Source: Rhizorhapis suberifaciens (lineage in GTDB: Bacteria; Pseudomonadota; Alphaproteobacteria; Sphingomonadales; Sphingomonadaceae). From it: a stretch of 64,000 nt of DNA. The position numbers and the translations under genes were made by a program. Shown piece after piece: positions 40,363-49,572 of the stretch. Under the pieces are notes generated by a model. It searched no databases. It saw nothing but the letters and a program-made list of their open reading frames with translations, and was not told the DNA's origin. The first letter of the stretch is position 1. The number at the start of each line of letters is the position of its first letter. The stretch covers positions 1-64,000 of the forward strand of contig NZ_JACHOV010000012.1 of assembly GCF_014200045.1 (NCBI RefSeq), given 5' to 3'.

Positions 40363-42440
40363 TGAGTTCTGACATGACCGACTCCGCCAAGATCATTCCC
40401 GCAATCTCGTTCGCTGTCGCTCCCCCTGGAGCTTCCGCCAAATCGAATGAATTCGGCATGCGCCCGATGCAGGCGCTGGCCTATGACAAGCGCGGTGAGC
40501 AGTATCTGCTAATCAAATCTCCGCCGGCGTCGGGCAAGTCGCGCGCGCTCATGTTCATCGCGCTCGACAAGCTGGCCAACCAGGGCGTGAAGCAGGCCAT
40601 CATCTGCGTGCCCGAACGATCAATCGGTGCCAGCTTCAACAGCGAGCCGCTGAGCAAGCATGGCTTCTTCGCCGACTGGGACGTCGCCCCACAATGGAAC
40701 CTCTGCAACACGCCAGGTGCGGATGATCCCAAAGTCGCGAAATCGAAGGTGAAGGCTGTCGGTGAATTTCTCGCCAGTGACAGCAAGGTTCTGGTCTGCA
40801 CCCACGCGACCTTCCGCTTCGCCTTTGACGAGCTCGGCGTGGAGGCCTTCGACGACAGGCTGATTGCGATCGATGAATTCCATCATGTCTCGGCCGACGC
40901 GGGCAACCGTCTTGGCGCCCAGCTTGCCCAGCTGATCGCACGGGACAAGGCGCATATCGTCGCGATGACCGGGAGCTATTTCCGCGGTGACGCAATCCCC
41001 GTGCTGGCGCCGGACGACGAAGCGAAGTTTGAGACCGTTACCTACACCTACTACCAACAGCTCAATGGCTACGAGCATCTAAAGGTGCTCGACATCGGCT
41101 ATAGTTTCTACACCGGCCCCTATACCGACAAGATTTCGGCGCTGCTCGACCCGACGGTCAAGACGATCGTCCACATACCCTCGGTCAATTCGCGGGAAAG
41201 CCTCAAGGACAAGCACCGCGAGGCCGAGGACATCATGAACCACCTTGGCGAATGGGTGGGGGTCGATGACGCAACCGGCTTCCACCTCATTCGAACGGCA
41301 GCAGGCAGCATCGTTCGGGTCGCCGATCTGGTCGATGATGACCCGGCGAAACGCAATCGCGTTATTGGTGCGCTCAAAAGCCCGCAGGCGCGCAGCGATC
41401 GCGATTTTGTCGACATCATCATTGCGCTGGGCATGGCCAAGGAAGGCTTCGACTGGATCTGGTGCGAACATGCGCTGACGGTCGGCTATCGCTCGAGCTT
41501 GACCGAGATCATCCAGATCATCGGCCGCGCCACGCGCGATGCGCCGGGTAAAACCCGGACCCGCTTTACCAATCTGATCGCGGAACCCGCCGCCGATGAT
41601 CCACTCGTCGTCGAGGCCATCAACGATTATCTCAAGGCGATCGCGGCCAGCCTGCTGATGGAGCAGGTGCTGGCGCCGCGCTTCGATTTTACTCCGAAGG
41701 ATGCCGGCGAAAAGCCGGGCTTCGACTATGGTCCGGACGGCTATCAGGAAGGCGCCACCAACGTCGGGATCAATGAGCAGGGGCAGATGCACTTCGAGAT
41801 CAAGGGCCTGAAATTGCCCAAGAGCATCGAGGCAACCCGCATTTGTCGCGAGGATCTGAACGAGGTGATAGCCGCGTTTGTCCAGGACAAGTCAGCCGTC
41901 GAGCGCGGGATGTTCGATCCCGAAGTCGTACCCGAAGAACTGACGCAACTGCGGATGGGCAAGATCGTCCGCGAGAAATATCCAGATCTTGCCGAGGAGG
42001 ACCAGGAGGCGGTGCGCCAGCACGCGATCGCCGCGCTGACAGTCACTCAACAGGCAAAGGCCGCGCTCGGAGGCGAAGATCTCGACGAACTGGGCAAAGC
42101 CAGTACCGCCTTCATCGACGGCGTGCGCAAGTTCGCGCTGAGTGTGACGGAGCTAGACATCGACCTGATCGATCGGATCAACCCCTTCAGCGCGACCTAT
42201 GCAGTGCTCGCCAAGGCGATGGACGAAAAGACGCTGCTGCAAGTGCAGGCGGTCATCAACGCGAAGAAGGACAAGCTGACCTACGACGACGCCCGTGCGC
42301 TGGCCGAACGGGCGCTCGAGTTCAAGCGGGAGCGCGGTCGGCTGCCATCGCTGACGTCTCAGGATGCCTGGGAGCGCAAAATGGCCGAAGGCGTCGCCTT
42401 CTTGCAGCGCCATGCGACGAAGACTGCAGCCGATGGCTGA
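40362..42440 (+). CDS. SF2 (DEAD/DEAH-like) helicase of the methyltransferase operon
   Basis: 692 residues. Motif I is PPASGKS near residue 50, motif II LIAIDEFHHV near residue 167, motif III VAMTGSY, and motif VI IIQIIGRATRDAPG near residue 386. The C-terminal ~270 residues are helical and family-specific. The set resembles YeeB-type helicases that work with YeeA-like methyltransferases. It could translocate on unmodified DNA. It overlaps the toxin stop by one base and the GIY-YIG gene by eight. Confidence 0.87.
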   Translation: MSSDMTDSAKIIPAISFAVAPPGASAKSNEFGMRPMQALAYDKRGEQYLLIKSPPASGKSRALMFIALDKLANQGVKQAIICVPERSIGASFNSEPLSKHGFFADWDVAPQWNLCNTPGADDPKVAKSKVKAVGEFLASDSKVLVCTHATFRFAFDELGVEAFDDRLIAIDEFHHVSADAGNRLGAQLAQLIARDKAHIVAMTGSYFRGDAIPVLAPDDEAKFETVTYTYYQQLNGYEHLKVLDIGYSFYTGPYTDKISALLDPTVKTIVHIPSVNSRESLKDKHREAEDIMNHLGEWVGVDDATGFHLIRTAAGSIVRVADLVDDDPAKRNRVIGALKSPQARSDRDFVDIIIALGMAKEGFDWIWCEHALTVGYRSSLTEIIQIIGRATRDAPGKTRTRFTNLIAEPAADDPLVVEAINDYLKAIAASLLMEQVLAPRFDFTPKDAGEKPGFDYGPDGYQEGATNVGINEQGQMHFEIKGLKLPKSIEATRICREDLNEVIAAFVQDKSAVERGMFDPEVVPEELTQLRMGKIVREKYPDLAEEDQEAVRQHAIAALTVTQQAKAALGGEDLDELGKASTAFIDGVRKFALSVTELDIDLIDRINPFSATYAVLAKAMDEKTLLQVQAVINAKKDKLTYDDARALAERALEFKRERGRLPSLTSQDAWERKMAEGVAFLQRHATKTAADG

Positions 42441-43623
42441 GCTTTCTGATCTTGAGCTCCTGGCCGAGCTTGGCATTGATACCGCGCTGCAAAGCAAGCG
42501 CGCCCTGACGCCGCGCGATGAACGCATCATCGCCGGGTTCGAAGACATTCAGCGCTTCGTTGCCGAACATGGCAGGCTACCTCAGCATGGAGAGCATTGC
42601 GACATTTTCGAACGGCTTTACGCCGTCCGTCTGGATCGCCTGCGCGCCCAACCCGATTGCTGTGAACTTCTGGCGAACCTGGACACCGGCGGGCTTCTGG
42701 GCACGTCTTCGGGAGATGCGCCCACGACTCTCGCCGATGATGAACTGCTTCAGCAACTCGGCATTGCTGCCGATCCCGCTTCCGACATCACCCAGCTCAA
42801 GCATGTCGTTTCTCGCGCTGAAAAGCGGGCTGCGGAAGAAATCGCCAACCGCGAGAAGTGCGAAGATTTCGGCGAGTTTGCGAGGCTTTTCGAGCAAGTG
42901 CGGGTCGACCTCGCGGCCGGCGTGCGCGAAACCAAGCCAATCGTGCAGACCGAGATCACGCTCGCGGAAATTCAGCCGGGTAGTTTCTACATTGTTGGTG
43001 GCCAATTGGCCTATATCGCTGGCGCCACCGATGAATTCGTCACCCAATATGAGCGCAAGGATCGTCGAGTTCGCGTGATCTATGACAATGCGACCGAAAG
43101 CAGCGTCCTGTCGCGCTCCTTTCAGAAGGCTCTCTACCGAGACGATACTGCACGGCGCATCACCGAACCAGGCGCTGGCCCGCTCTTCGGCAGTATCGCT
43201 GAGCCCGACGACCTTGAGAGCGGCACGATCTATGTCCTGCGCAGCAAATCCGCGCACCCCTATGTCGCGGAACGGCGCGATCTGATTCACAAGATCGGCG
43301 TCACTGGTCAGCCGGTCGAAACTCGGATCGCCAATGCGCGCAACGACCCGACATTTCTTTTGGCCGACGTGGAGATTGTCGCCACCTATCGGCTGTACAA
43401 TATCAACAAGACCAAGCTTGAAAATCTGATCCATCGCGCTCTGGCACCGGCAAGGCTCGATCTATCTGCGGGTGACCGCTTCGGCAAAGCCGTTCAGCCC
43501 CGAGAATGGTTCCTTGTCCCCTTGTCAGCCATTGATGAATTGGTGAACAAGATCAGCGACGGTACGATCATTGAATATCAATACGATCCTGATCGGGCAG
43601 GGTTCGCACGCTCTTCCGCCTGA
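42433..43623 (+). CDS. GIY-YIG/T5orf172-domain protein of the defence operon
   Basis: 396 residues from ATG 42,433. The N-terminal ~270 residues are of unknown type. The C-terminal domain reads IYVLRSKSAHPYV, LIHKIGVTGQPVETRIANARND, a Glu in LENLIHRAL, and PREWFLVPL, which is the T5orf172 variant of the GIY-YIG nuclease. It overlaps the helicase by eight bases, so it likely forms part of the same complex. It may be the nuclease of the system, equivalent in position to YeeC of B. subtilis. Confidence 0.82.
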   Translation: MAELSDLELLAELGIDTALQSKRALTPRDERIIAGFEDIQRFVAEHGRLPQHGEHCDIFERLYAVRLDRLRAQPDCCELLANLDTGGLLGTSSGDAPTTLADDELLQQLGIAADPASDITQLKHVVSRAEKRAAEEIANREKCEDFGEFARLFEQVRVDLAAGVRETKPIVQTEITLAEIQPGSFYIVGGQLAYIAGATDEFVTQYERKDRRVRVIYDNATESSVLSRSFQKALYRDDTARRITEPGAGPLFGSIAEPDDLESGTIYVLRSKSAHPYVAERRDLIHKIGVTGQPVETRIANARNDPTFLLADVEIVATYRLYNINKTKLENLIHRALAPARLDLSAGDRFGKAVQPREWFLVPLSAIDELVNKISDGTIIEYQYDPDRAGFARSSA

Positions 43624-43686
43624 CTTTCAGGTGCCATCTGGCGAATTAGCCGCCTTTAATTCAATCTATCTGACTATTCAGGAACC

Positions 43687-43716
43687 GGCGCCGCGCGACT
43701 TTGGGAGCGCGGCGCC
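43687..43716. terminator. 10-bp inverted repeat between convergent operons
   Basis: GGCGCCGCGC and its complement flank a 10-base loop. It lies between the ends of the plus-strand defence operon and the minus-strand ParB-like gene, where a bidirectional terminator is expected. It has no clear T-run on either strand. Confidence 0.45.
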
Positions 43717-43774
43717 TCGCCGCTCCCGATCCCGAGGCGTAGGGAAGGGGACGGCTTGCGCCGCCCCCAGCCCT

Positions 43775-45607
43775 TCATACCATTTCATCGGCATCCTCAT
43801 CGGCCTCGTTCCTCTCCACCATGCCATTATCGCCTTCCGGCATTTCGGCCTTAGCAAAAGCTCCGATCCGCATCGGCTCCGGGAGCCACTTGCCGGGGAG
43901 ACGGCCCGACACATTGACGGCAAGGTCAGCCTTCTTCTTGATGGTCGCGCAATTTTCAGCGCTGGCATCACCAGTTTCCTGACGCAAAAGAGTAATCAGC
44001 GAAGCCCGCTTCATACGGTCGAACACCGCGATAGGAGCTGACCAGCGATCAGCAATCTCGACCTCGCTCGCCTTGGCGATCTGCTCGAACTGGTGGTGCC
44101 GATCCGAAGGCGAACCGCCCGCGAACACCGTGCCGTCGACCATCATGGCGACCAAACCCGCCAGCAGGGCCATCTTATCGTCGGTCGTCATGGCCCGGAT
44201 TGCTTCAAACCGTCCCTCGGTAGGCAGCGAAGCGAAGCGGGTTGCCATGACTTCCTCAACCGGACGAACATCGCTCGTCGCCATCATTTCATCGGGCACA
44301 TCGGTCGCCACGGCCTCGGCCTTCAATTCCAGCGCTAAACGATAGCTGTGCGCGCCATGCAGCAATTGACCGGACAGCGAGTCCAAGAGAACATCGAGCG
44401 CCAGCACCGGATTGGCCGCAACGGCTTCCTGCACGATCTGCGTCTTGATCCGGGTCAGGTCCGCAATCAGGCTGTTGGGGTAGAGCGGGGCAGGGCCATC
44501 GCTCACGCTCGACACCTTGGATGCCCTCTCAGCCTTCGCACGATAGATGCGCTGGGCAACCGAACCGTCGCGAGAAATCCAAAGCGCAACGCCGCCCACC
44601 CCTTTCTGATCCGCATTGTAGGAGCGCAGCCCTTCAACGATGGCCTCTCTTTCCGCCGACAGCGGTTCGATGCGTTCGCTATCCTCGCCTTCGGCTTCGG
44701 CAATGGCCTCGATCTGGGTGTCCAGTTCGGCCATGCGCGCCGCTTCCGTTTCGCTGGGATCGCGCTCGCTGGGGTAGAGATAACCCTTCGCATACAGGTC
44801 ATAGGGCTGGTCGAGCGCGGCGCTGACCTCATACCATCCTTCCAGACGATATTCGTCTGCCAGCGCATCCAGCTTGGCTTCGGCCAAATCCTGCACGATT
44901 TCCGGCTGATCGGCATAACCCTCGTCACCCTGCGAGAACAGGTCCGGGGTGATCGTCCCGCCCTGTGCAAGATAGGCATCGCGTCCAATGAACAGGAACG
45001 CGCCGCTCTGCGTTGTCACCTTCTCCTGTGTCAGCATCCGCCGAATGCCATGGGCTTGGCCGTTCGATGCCTTGAACACGCGAAGCTGCTCAGCATGGTC
45101 GTCAGATAGGGTGAGAGCCTTGGCCGCCTCGATGGTGAGTTCGTCCTTAGCGAGTATGTCGATCAGTTTGGGGTTGAGCGCGGAAAGGCGCAGCATCCGA
45201 TAGACATAGCTGGTCGCATAGCCAAAGCGCGCGGCGATATCGGAAACGTCCATGCCGGTATCGCGCAGCGCGGCAAAGGCACGAATGCAATCAGCAGGGT
45301 GCATATCCTCACGGGCGACATTTTCGGCAAGGGAAAGCTCGATGGCTTCCTCCTTCGTCCGCACCTCGATGGGGAACGCATCGCTGTTCTTGATCGTCTT
45401 GCGCTTCACCAATTCCTTGAGGCCGCGATAGCGACGCCCACCGGCAAAGACCCAGAAAAGGTCATCTTCCTCGTAGGCGACGAGGTTCTGTAGCAGGCCG
45501 TGCGCGGCAATGTCGTCGGCCATCGCCTCAATCGCGGAAGGTTTCACGCGGCGGGTATTGAGGGGGGAAATGCGAAGCTGCGACAGCTTGACGGTAATGA
45601 TAGCCAT
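43775..45607 (-). CDS. Large ParB/KorB-like nuclease-domain protein
   Basis: 610 residues from ATG 45,607, with AGGAGAT 7 bases upstream. The N-terminal ParB domain has VKLSQLRISPLNTRR, LLQNLVAYEE, FAGGRRYRGL and LAENVAREDMHPAD. A HTH follows (DISDIAARFGYATSYVYRML). The C-terminal half is helical and acidic. Proteins of this size occur next to ardC in plasmids of alpha- and betaproteobacteria and probably act as regulators or leading-region nucleoid proteins rather than a partition factor. The closest partner ParA is absent. Confidence 0.85.
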   Translation of the reverse strand: MAIITVKLSQLRISPLNTRRVKPSAIEAMADDIAAHGLLQNLVAYEEDDLFWVFAGGRRYRGLKELVKRKTIKNSDAFPIEVRTKEEAIELSLAENVAREDMHPADCIRAFAALRDTGMDVSDIAARFGYATSYVYRMLRLSALNPKLIDILAKDELTIEAAKALTLSDDHAEQLRVFKASNGQAHGIRRMLTQEKVTTQSGAFLFIGRDAYLAQGGTITPDLFSQGDEGYADQPEIVQDLAEAKLDALADEYRLEGWYEVSAALDQPYDLYAKGYLYPSERDPSETEAARMAELDTQIEAIAEAEGEDSERIEPLSAEREAIVEGLRSYNADQKGVGGVALWISRDGSVAQRIYRAKAERASKVSSVSDGPAPLYPNSLIADLTRIKTQIVQEAVAANPVLALDVLLDSLSGQLLHGAHSYRLALELKAEAVATDVPDEMMATSDVRPVEEVMATRFASLPTEGRFEAIRAMTTDDKMALLAGLVAMMVDGTVFAGGSPSDRHHQFEQIAKASEVEIADRWSAPIAVFDRMKRASLITLLRQETGDASAENCATIKKKADLAVNVSGRLPGKWLPEPMRIGAFAKAEMPEGDNGMVERNEADEDADEMV

Positions 45608-45653
45608 GATGTGATCTCCTGAATTCTGTGTCTTTGAAGGGGAAAGGGGAGGG

Positions 45654-45845
45654 TCAGCCCTCCAAGGCAGCCAGTTCATCAAACTCGGCTGATGCACGCT
45701 GCGCGCTGTCACCGGCGTATGTCGCTCCGGTGCGCGGGTAGAAGAAAACCCGGTCGCCTTGGCTGTAGGCGGTGCCATCCACGCTGATCCCGTCGCTCTT
45801 GGCGCGCTTCCAATAGGGATCGCCTCGATACCGTGTGTAAGACAT
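45654..45845 (-). CDS. Small conserved hypothetical protein
   Basis: 63 residues from ATG 45,845, preceded by an ideal AGGAGGTG site. The sequence SYTRYRGDPYWKRAKSDG and GDRVFFYPRTGATYAGD looks like a small beta-rich fold. It lies directly behind one copy of the ~210-bp repeated leader and before the ParB-like gene. I do not recognise a function. Confidence 0.75.
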   Translation of the reverse strand: MSYTRYRGDPYWKRAKSDGISVDGTAYSQGDRVFFYPRTGATYAGDSAQRASAEFDELAALEG

Positions 45846-45863
45846 TGTTTTCACCTCCTTTCC

Positions 45864-46075
45864 GGCTGAAAGCCGCTTGCTCTGCGGCAATGCGGCTTCT
45901 GCCTCTCCGGCGAGGAGCGGGATGGGGAGGGAGGGCAAAAATCGATCGCTGGCGCGGGCGGGCCGCCTAGCCTGGTCGCCGCCCACAAGGCGGCGGGCTA
46001 CCCAGGGTTGGTGGACTACACGGGCGGTCTATTTTTGTTCGGGAACGAAAGGGCAGCAGCCCTTGGTGTTCCCCG
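45864..46075 (-). repeat. Repeated structured leader, copy 1
   Basis: About 210 bases ending 19 bases before the 63-residue gene. It shares with copies 2 and 3 the block CCGGCGAGGA(A/G)CGGGATGGGG, the block GCTGGCGCGGGC, a hairpin CGCCGCC/GGCGGCG, the block CACGGGCGGTC and a terminal AAGGGC-GCCCTT hairpin. Copies 1 and 3 are nearly identical. Confidence 0.85.
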
Positions 46076-46134
46076 CGCCAATGACCTTCCGGGGGAAGGG
46101 CTGCGGGGCCACGAGCTGCGCCGCGCGCGACTAT

Positions 46135-46818
46135 TTATCGGCTGCGGTCCTTGCCCAGGGCAGGGGGTTTGGGGCCGCCGGGAGACGGAAGGGTCATTCC
46201 CTCGTCAAAAGGCTTGCCCGTGCGGATATTGGCAGCGACGGACGCGCGCGCGGCATCGCCCGCTGCTTCCACCAGGCGCGCACTATCACCCCGCGCAAGC
46301 GATGCAGCCTGCGCCCTGTCCACAATATCCTGAGCGGCCGCGAGACGGGGATCAGCCTTGTTCTGGTCGGGAGTGTTTTTCAGGAAGGTGTCGGCCAGGC
46401 GCTCATGCGCCGGAGACTGGCCCGGAGGAAGGATCGGCCGTTCAAGCGACCGCACCGCCCGCTGAATAGCCGCAAGCTGCTGCGTATTGATACGGGCCGC
46501 CAAGGCGGCGCCGATTTCGCGCACGCGCTCCAACGGCGTCTGTTCAGCGGAGATGACCGCCTCAACCTCACGCTGCCCCAGAAAGTTAAGCAAATGCGAT
46601 TGATAGACCGGCCCCTTGGCGTGCCGGACATAGGCAAGTTCCATGCGCGCCGCGACGATCCGACTGTCCGGCGCACCATCGTTCACCAGCTTCTGCAGGC
46701 GCTCGGCTGCCTCGGTGCGCGCCGCCGGCAGATAGCGGTCAAGCTCCTCGCGAACCTTGCTCAGGCTCAGGCGATAGCGCTGCCCGGTCGGGGGATCACG
46801 CGCAGGTAGAAACGCCAT
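46135..46818 (-). CDS. Hypothetical plasmid protein, helical
   Basis: 227 residues from ATG 46,818; a TTG at 46,866 would add 16. It is rich in Ala, Arg and Glu and mostly helical, with YRLSLSKVREELDRYLPAARTEA and RIVAARMELAYVRHAKGPVY. No domain is recognised. It follows the small gene at 46,873 by about 55 bases (6 with the longer start) and the two probably form an operon. Copy 1 of the repeated leader follows its stop by about 60 bases. Confidence 0.62.
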   Translation of the reverse strand: MAFLPARDPPTGQRYRLSLSKVREELDRYLPAARTEAAERLQKLVNDGAPDSRIVAARMELAYVRHAKGPVYQSHLLNFLGQREVEAVISAEQTPLERVREIGAALAARINTQQLAAIQRAVRSLERPILPPGQSPAHERLADTFLKNTPDQNKADPRLAAAQDIVDRAQAASLARGDSARLVEAAGDAARASVAANIRTGKPFDEGMTLPSPGGPKPPALGKDRSR

Positions 46819-46872
46819 GCCTCCAGGGCCAGTGCGAGCTTGAACGGATTCGTGGTTGGTGCCCAATGTCGA

Positions 46873-47130
46873 TCAGGCGGCAAGCTCGCCAGCGCCACGT
46901 TCGATCAGGCCCGCGACAATCTTGGATGCAAGCGCCGGGGGAACGGCCTCGTCCAACAGCATATCGAAAAGCTCGGCCTCGTTGGACGCCAGCGCCATAT
47001 CTTCAATCGCGAGATTGGCGCGCGATTCAGCGTCATCCATGCGCCACTGATGAACTTCCTGTGGCGTGCCGCGAACGAAATCCATCGCCCTGACCTGCGC
47101 CCAAATGGCCTCGATGTCGAAATGAAGCAT
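46873..47130 (-). CDS. Small hypothetical protein
   Basis: 85 residues from ATG 47,130, with AAGGAT upstream. It is acidic and helical: LHFDIEAIWAQVRAMDFV, ANLAIEDMALASNEAELFDMLLDE. It lies between the DUF3768 gene and the helical protein, all on the minus strand. No family is recognised. Acidic size and position allow an antirestriction or DNA-mimic role, but nothing in the sequence proves it. Confidence 0.6.
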   Translation of the reverse strand: MLHFDIEAIWAQVRAMDFVRGTPQEVHQWRMDDAESRANLAIEDMALASNEAELFDMLLDEAVPPALASKIVAGLIERGAGELAA

Positions 47131-47239
47131 GGTCGATATCCTTACCGCTTCTTTATCCAAAATGGAGCGAAAAGACAATAAATCACTAGGGCGCCGATCG
47201 GACAGGCCGCCGCCCCGCATCGTGGGGCGGCGGCCTGTT

Positions 47240-47638
47240 TCAATACTCACTGGCCAGCATGATGGTCAGCACACGGGTCGTCTGGGCGCTGTCCCACGGC
47301 GCTTCGCTGCCAAATTCCAACTCCCTGTCATAACAGTCAATTTTCCAGAAAACCGTTTCCTCGATCAGCTTTTCATCCTGGGGACGATGCTGCACCCATT
47401 CGCCGGAAACAAGGCGATAGATTGCGCCGAAATCATGCTCGCCGTGCGGATCGTTGCCCTCGTCAAACTGATCGAAAACCATGATCTGCCGCACCGCCCG
47501 ATGACGATCATGATCCTGAAGGGCGGCAAAGCCGATGGTCATGTTGGCGCGGCACGCCACCCCTGGGTTTTGGCGCGCTGTATCGTTCAGCGAGCGAATG
47601 CGGTCGGTTTTCTCCGCGTCGGGCAATTCGATGGTCAT
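47240..47638 (-). CDS. DUF3768 protein
   Basis: 132 residues from ATG 47,638, with AAGGAGGACC upstream. The pattern IRSLNDTARQNPG, MTIGFAALQ, QFDEGNDPHGEHDFGAIY, VFWKIDCYDRELEFGSEAPWD and TTRVLTIMLASEY is typical of DUF3768, a family common on alphaproteobacterial plasmids. It is very acidic at the C-terminal part. Its location after a repeated leader and near ardC suggests an early, host-entry function. Confidence 0.88.
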   Translation of the reverse strand: MTIELPDAEKTDRIRSLNDTARQNPGVACRANMTIGFAALQDHDRHRAVRQIMVFDQFDEGNDPHGEHDFGAIYRLVSGEWVQHRPQDEKLIEETVFWKIDCYDRELEFGSEAPWDSAQTTRVLTIMLASEY

Positions 47639-47657
47639 AGTATGGTCCTCCTTCGCA

Positions 47658-47860
47658 GGCCGAAAGGCCACGGCCTGGCGGCCCTGCCGTTCCGGCGAGG
47701 AACGGGATGGGGAGGGAGGGCGAGAATCTACCGCTGGCGCGGGCGAGCTGCTTAGGTCGGCCGCCGCCATAGGCGGCGCAATACCGGCCTTGGCAGATTA
47801 CACGGGCGGTCGATTGTCGTTTGGGAACGAAAGGGCGGCGCCCTTGGCGTTCCCCGCGCT
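47658..47860 (-). repeat. Repeated structured leader, copy 2
   Basis: The most divergent copy, ending about 20 bases before the DUF3768 start. Its hairpins are kept by paired changes: GGCC-GAAA-GGCC instead of GGCT-GAA-AGCC, CGCCGCC-AT-AGGCGGCG, and AAGGGC-GCC-GCCCTT. Compensating changes argue that folding matters. Confidence 0.85.
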
Positions 47861-47940
47861 GAATGCGCCCTATCAGAGAGCATCGGCGCCGCCGAGGGCG
47901 CCGCGCCTAGTGCGTCCGCTGCCTGCCGAGCGCTCACGCG

Positions 47941-48218
47941 CTAGACGCGATATCGCTCCCAAAGCTCGCCCACCTGGTCACGATAGCCCCATGCGTCGGC
48001 ATAGACCGTCGATTCCTGTGCCAGATAGGCCATGATCGTCAGCATATCTTCGGCAATGACCGCATCGACGTTGCAAAAGTGGAGGATCGGAAAATGGCCG
48101 CATTTGTCACCGTTCCACCAAGCAAGCAGGAAATCCGCCACTTTGCCGGATGCGCCGGTTCGGCCGCGCGGGTCGACGGAAGAGCTATGGCTAGGAGGCG
48201 GCCGATCGCCGCGCCCAT
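47941..48218 (-). pseudogene. Frameshifted DUF7673-like protein
   Basis: One frame reads MGAAIGRLLAIALPSTRAA from ATG 48,218 and another continues with VADFLLAWWNGDKCGHF and IAEDMLTIMAYLAQES to the stop at 47,941. Together they resemble DUF7673-like plasmid proteins that start with LLAIAL and continue VADFLLAWW. The frames change near 48,142-48,150. The second frame alone could use a GTG at 48,141. The family name is from memory. Confidence 0.5.
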
Positions 48219-48267
48219 CTCGTCAGAACTGACAGCGCGGATAACGGGCGCTTTTGGGGCACTTGGC

Positions 48268-48669
48268 TCATAGGTCTAACTCCTGTTGGCGATACTGCGC
48301 TGGCTCGTCCCCCTCGGTCCCCTGCCAGGCAATGCGCCCATTTTCATAGATGGTGACAAATCCGCGCACTCGCGTCGCGCGGGCCGGTGCCTCCTTCGGC
48401 TCGAAGTTATAGCAACGCGACCGCTCGACAGTTGCAGAAAATGAAGTCGGCCCGGTGGGACGAAGCCGCAGCCGATCGCAGGCCCCACGCGGCTCGGCGA
48501 TCCGTCGTTTGATCGCGCCATTCTGAAATGCGCGATAATCGTCACGGTCTCGCTCAGGCGGCGGACGCCAGTGCCGGCATCCGCCGCAATTGGCGGCCGC
48601 CGCGAGCACTGGACGTATCTGGTCCTCGTCATCGAGACGAGGACCATGATTATCGCCTATGCCGCGCAC
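48268..48669 (-). CDS. Hypothetical Cys-containing protein downstream of ardC
   Basis: 133 residues from GTG 48,669, overlapping the ardC stop by 13 bases. A short Cys motif (CGGCRHWRPP) resembles half a zinc site, and two later Cys are in GACDRL and SRCYNFEP. A beta-rich end RVRGFVTIYENGRIAWQGTEG follows. The family is not recognised. Coupling to ardC suggests joint expression on plasmid entry. Confidence 0.6.
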   Translation of the reverse strand: MRGIGDNHGPRLDDEDQIRPVLAAAANCGGCRHWRPPPERDRDDYRAFQNGAIKRRIAEPRGACDRLRLRPTGPTSFSATVERSRCYNFEPKEAPARATRVRGFVTIYENGRIAWQGTEGDEPAQYRQQELDL

Positions 48670-49553
48670 GACAGCGCCTCCGCGCCCATCATGCCGAGCA
48701 GCATATCGGCGGCGGCCTGAGCTTGGGTCGCGGCGGTGAAGATCGCGCGCTTGTCGTTGCGCAGCGCGGTCAACCATGAAGCTAGGTAGGAGGCATGGTC
48801 CTCGCGATCATGCAGCTTTATGCCGATGGCCGCGCTGACGAATGCCGCGCCCAGCTCCGCAACCAATTCCTCGCGGGCGACATCCTCCCGCTTATCGGAA
48901 TAGAGCGTCGGGCGCGCTAAGCGGCTGCTGTGTCCGACGCCGTGACAAAATTCGTGCGCGAGCGTGGAATAATAGTCGTCGCTCGTGAAGAAGTCCCGAA
49001 ACTCGGGCATCACGACCTGATCGCAGCCGGGCATGTAATAGGGCTGCGAACCCTCATGGCGCAAGGATATGGTGATACGCTGGAATAGGGCGTCCAGTTC
49101 GCCGTCGCGATTGGTGGATTTCAGGATGGGTTCGGGCGTCGGATAGCGGGCCTCGATCCCGTCGATTTGCTCGGAATTGAAAACGACATAGCGTTTCAGG
49201 AAAGGGATACCGCGCCGGACCTCCTCGCCTGCGTCATTCTCCTCGGTCCGTTCGACCTTGTTGGCATAGACCACGACAGAGCCTTTCGCGCCCTTCCTAA
49301 CGCAACCCCCCAAGGCGAGCGCCTGCTTGAAGGTGAGCCAATGCGGCGACGCAAAGCCCTTCGTCATGGCTGAGACCCAAAGGGTCAGCACGTTGATGCC
49401 GCGATAGGGAACGCCGGTGTGACGAAGCGGGATGCTGGGGGAAGTGCCTGCCCATGATTTCGACCATGGCCTTGTGCCTGCCTCGATCATCGCAATCATC
49501 TGATCGGTGATTTCCTGATAAACATCGGTGCGATTTTCGGTGATCCGTCCCAT
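48657..49553 (-). CDS. ardC: ArdC-type antirestriction protein
   Basis: 298 residues from ATG 49,553, with AAGGAGC 8 bases upstream. The N-terminal ssDNA-binding domain shows DVYQEITDQMIAMIEAGTRPW and GVPYRGINVLTLW. The C-terminal zincin-like domain holds LAHEFCHGVGHSSR (HExxH) and EELVAELGAAFV. ArdC protects incoming single-stranded plasmid DNA from restriction. It is preceded by repeat copy 3, the closest relative of copy 1. This marks the region as a likely leading region. Confidence 0.93.
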   Translation of the reverse strand: MGRITENRTDVYQEITDQMIAMIEAGTRPWSKSWAGTSPSIPLRHTGVPYRGINVLTLWVSAMTKGFASPHWLTFKQALALGGCVRKGAKGSVVVYANKVERTEENDAGEEVRRGIPFLKRYVVFNSEQIDGIEARYPTPEPILKSTNRDGELDALFQRITISLRHEGSQPYYMPGCDQVVMPEFRDFFTSDDYYSTLAHEFCHGVGHSSRLARPTLYSDKREDVAREELVAELGAAFVSAAIGIKLHDREDHASYLASWLTALRNDKRAIFTAATQAQAAADMLLGMMGAEALSCAA

Positions 49554-49572
49554 GATTTTGCTCCTTCCATCG

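Noticed and set aside
44348-45109. 253-codon plus-strand frame across the ParB-like gene
   Set aside because: The opposite strand has clear ParB and HTH motifs; this frame has none.
45877-46809. 310-codon plus-strand frame covering repeat copy 1 and the helical gene
   Set aside because: It runs through the conserved hairpins and a more protein-like minus-strand gene with a good ribosome site.
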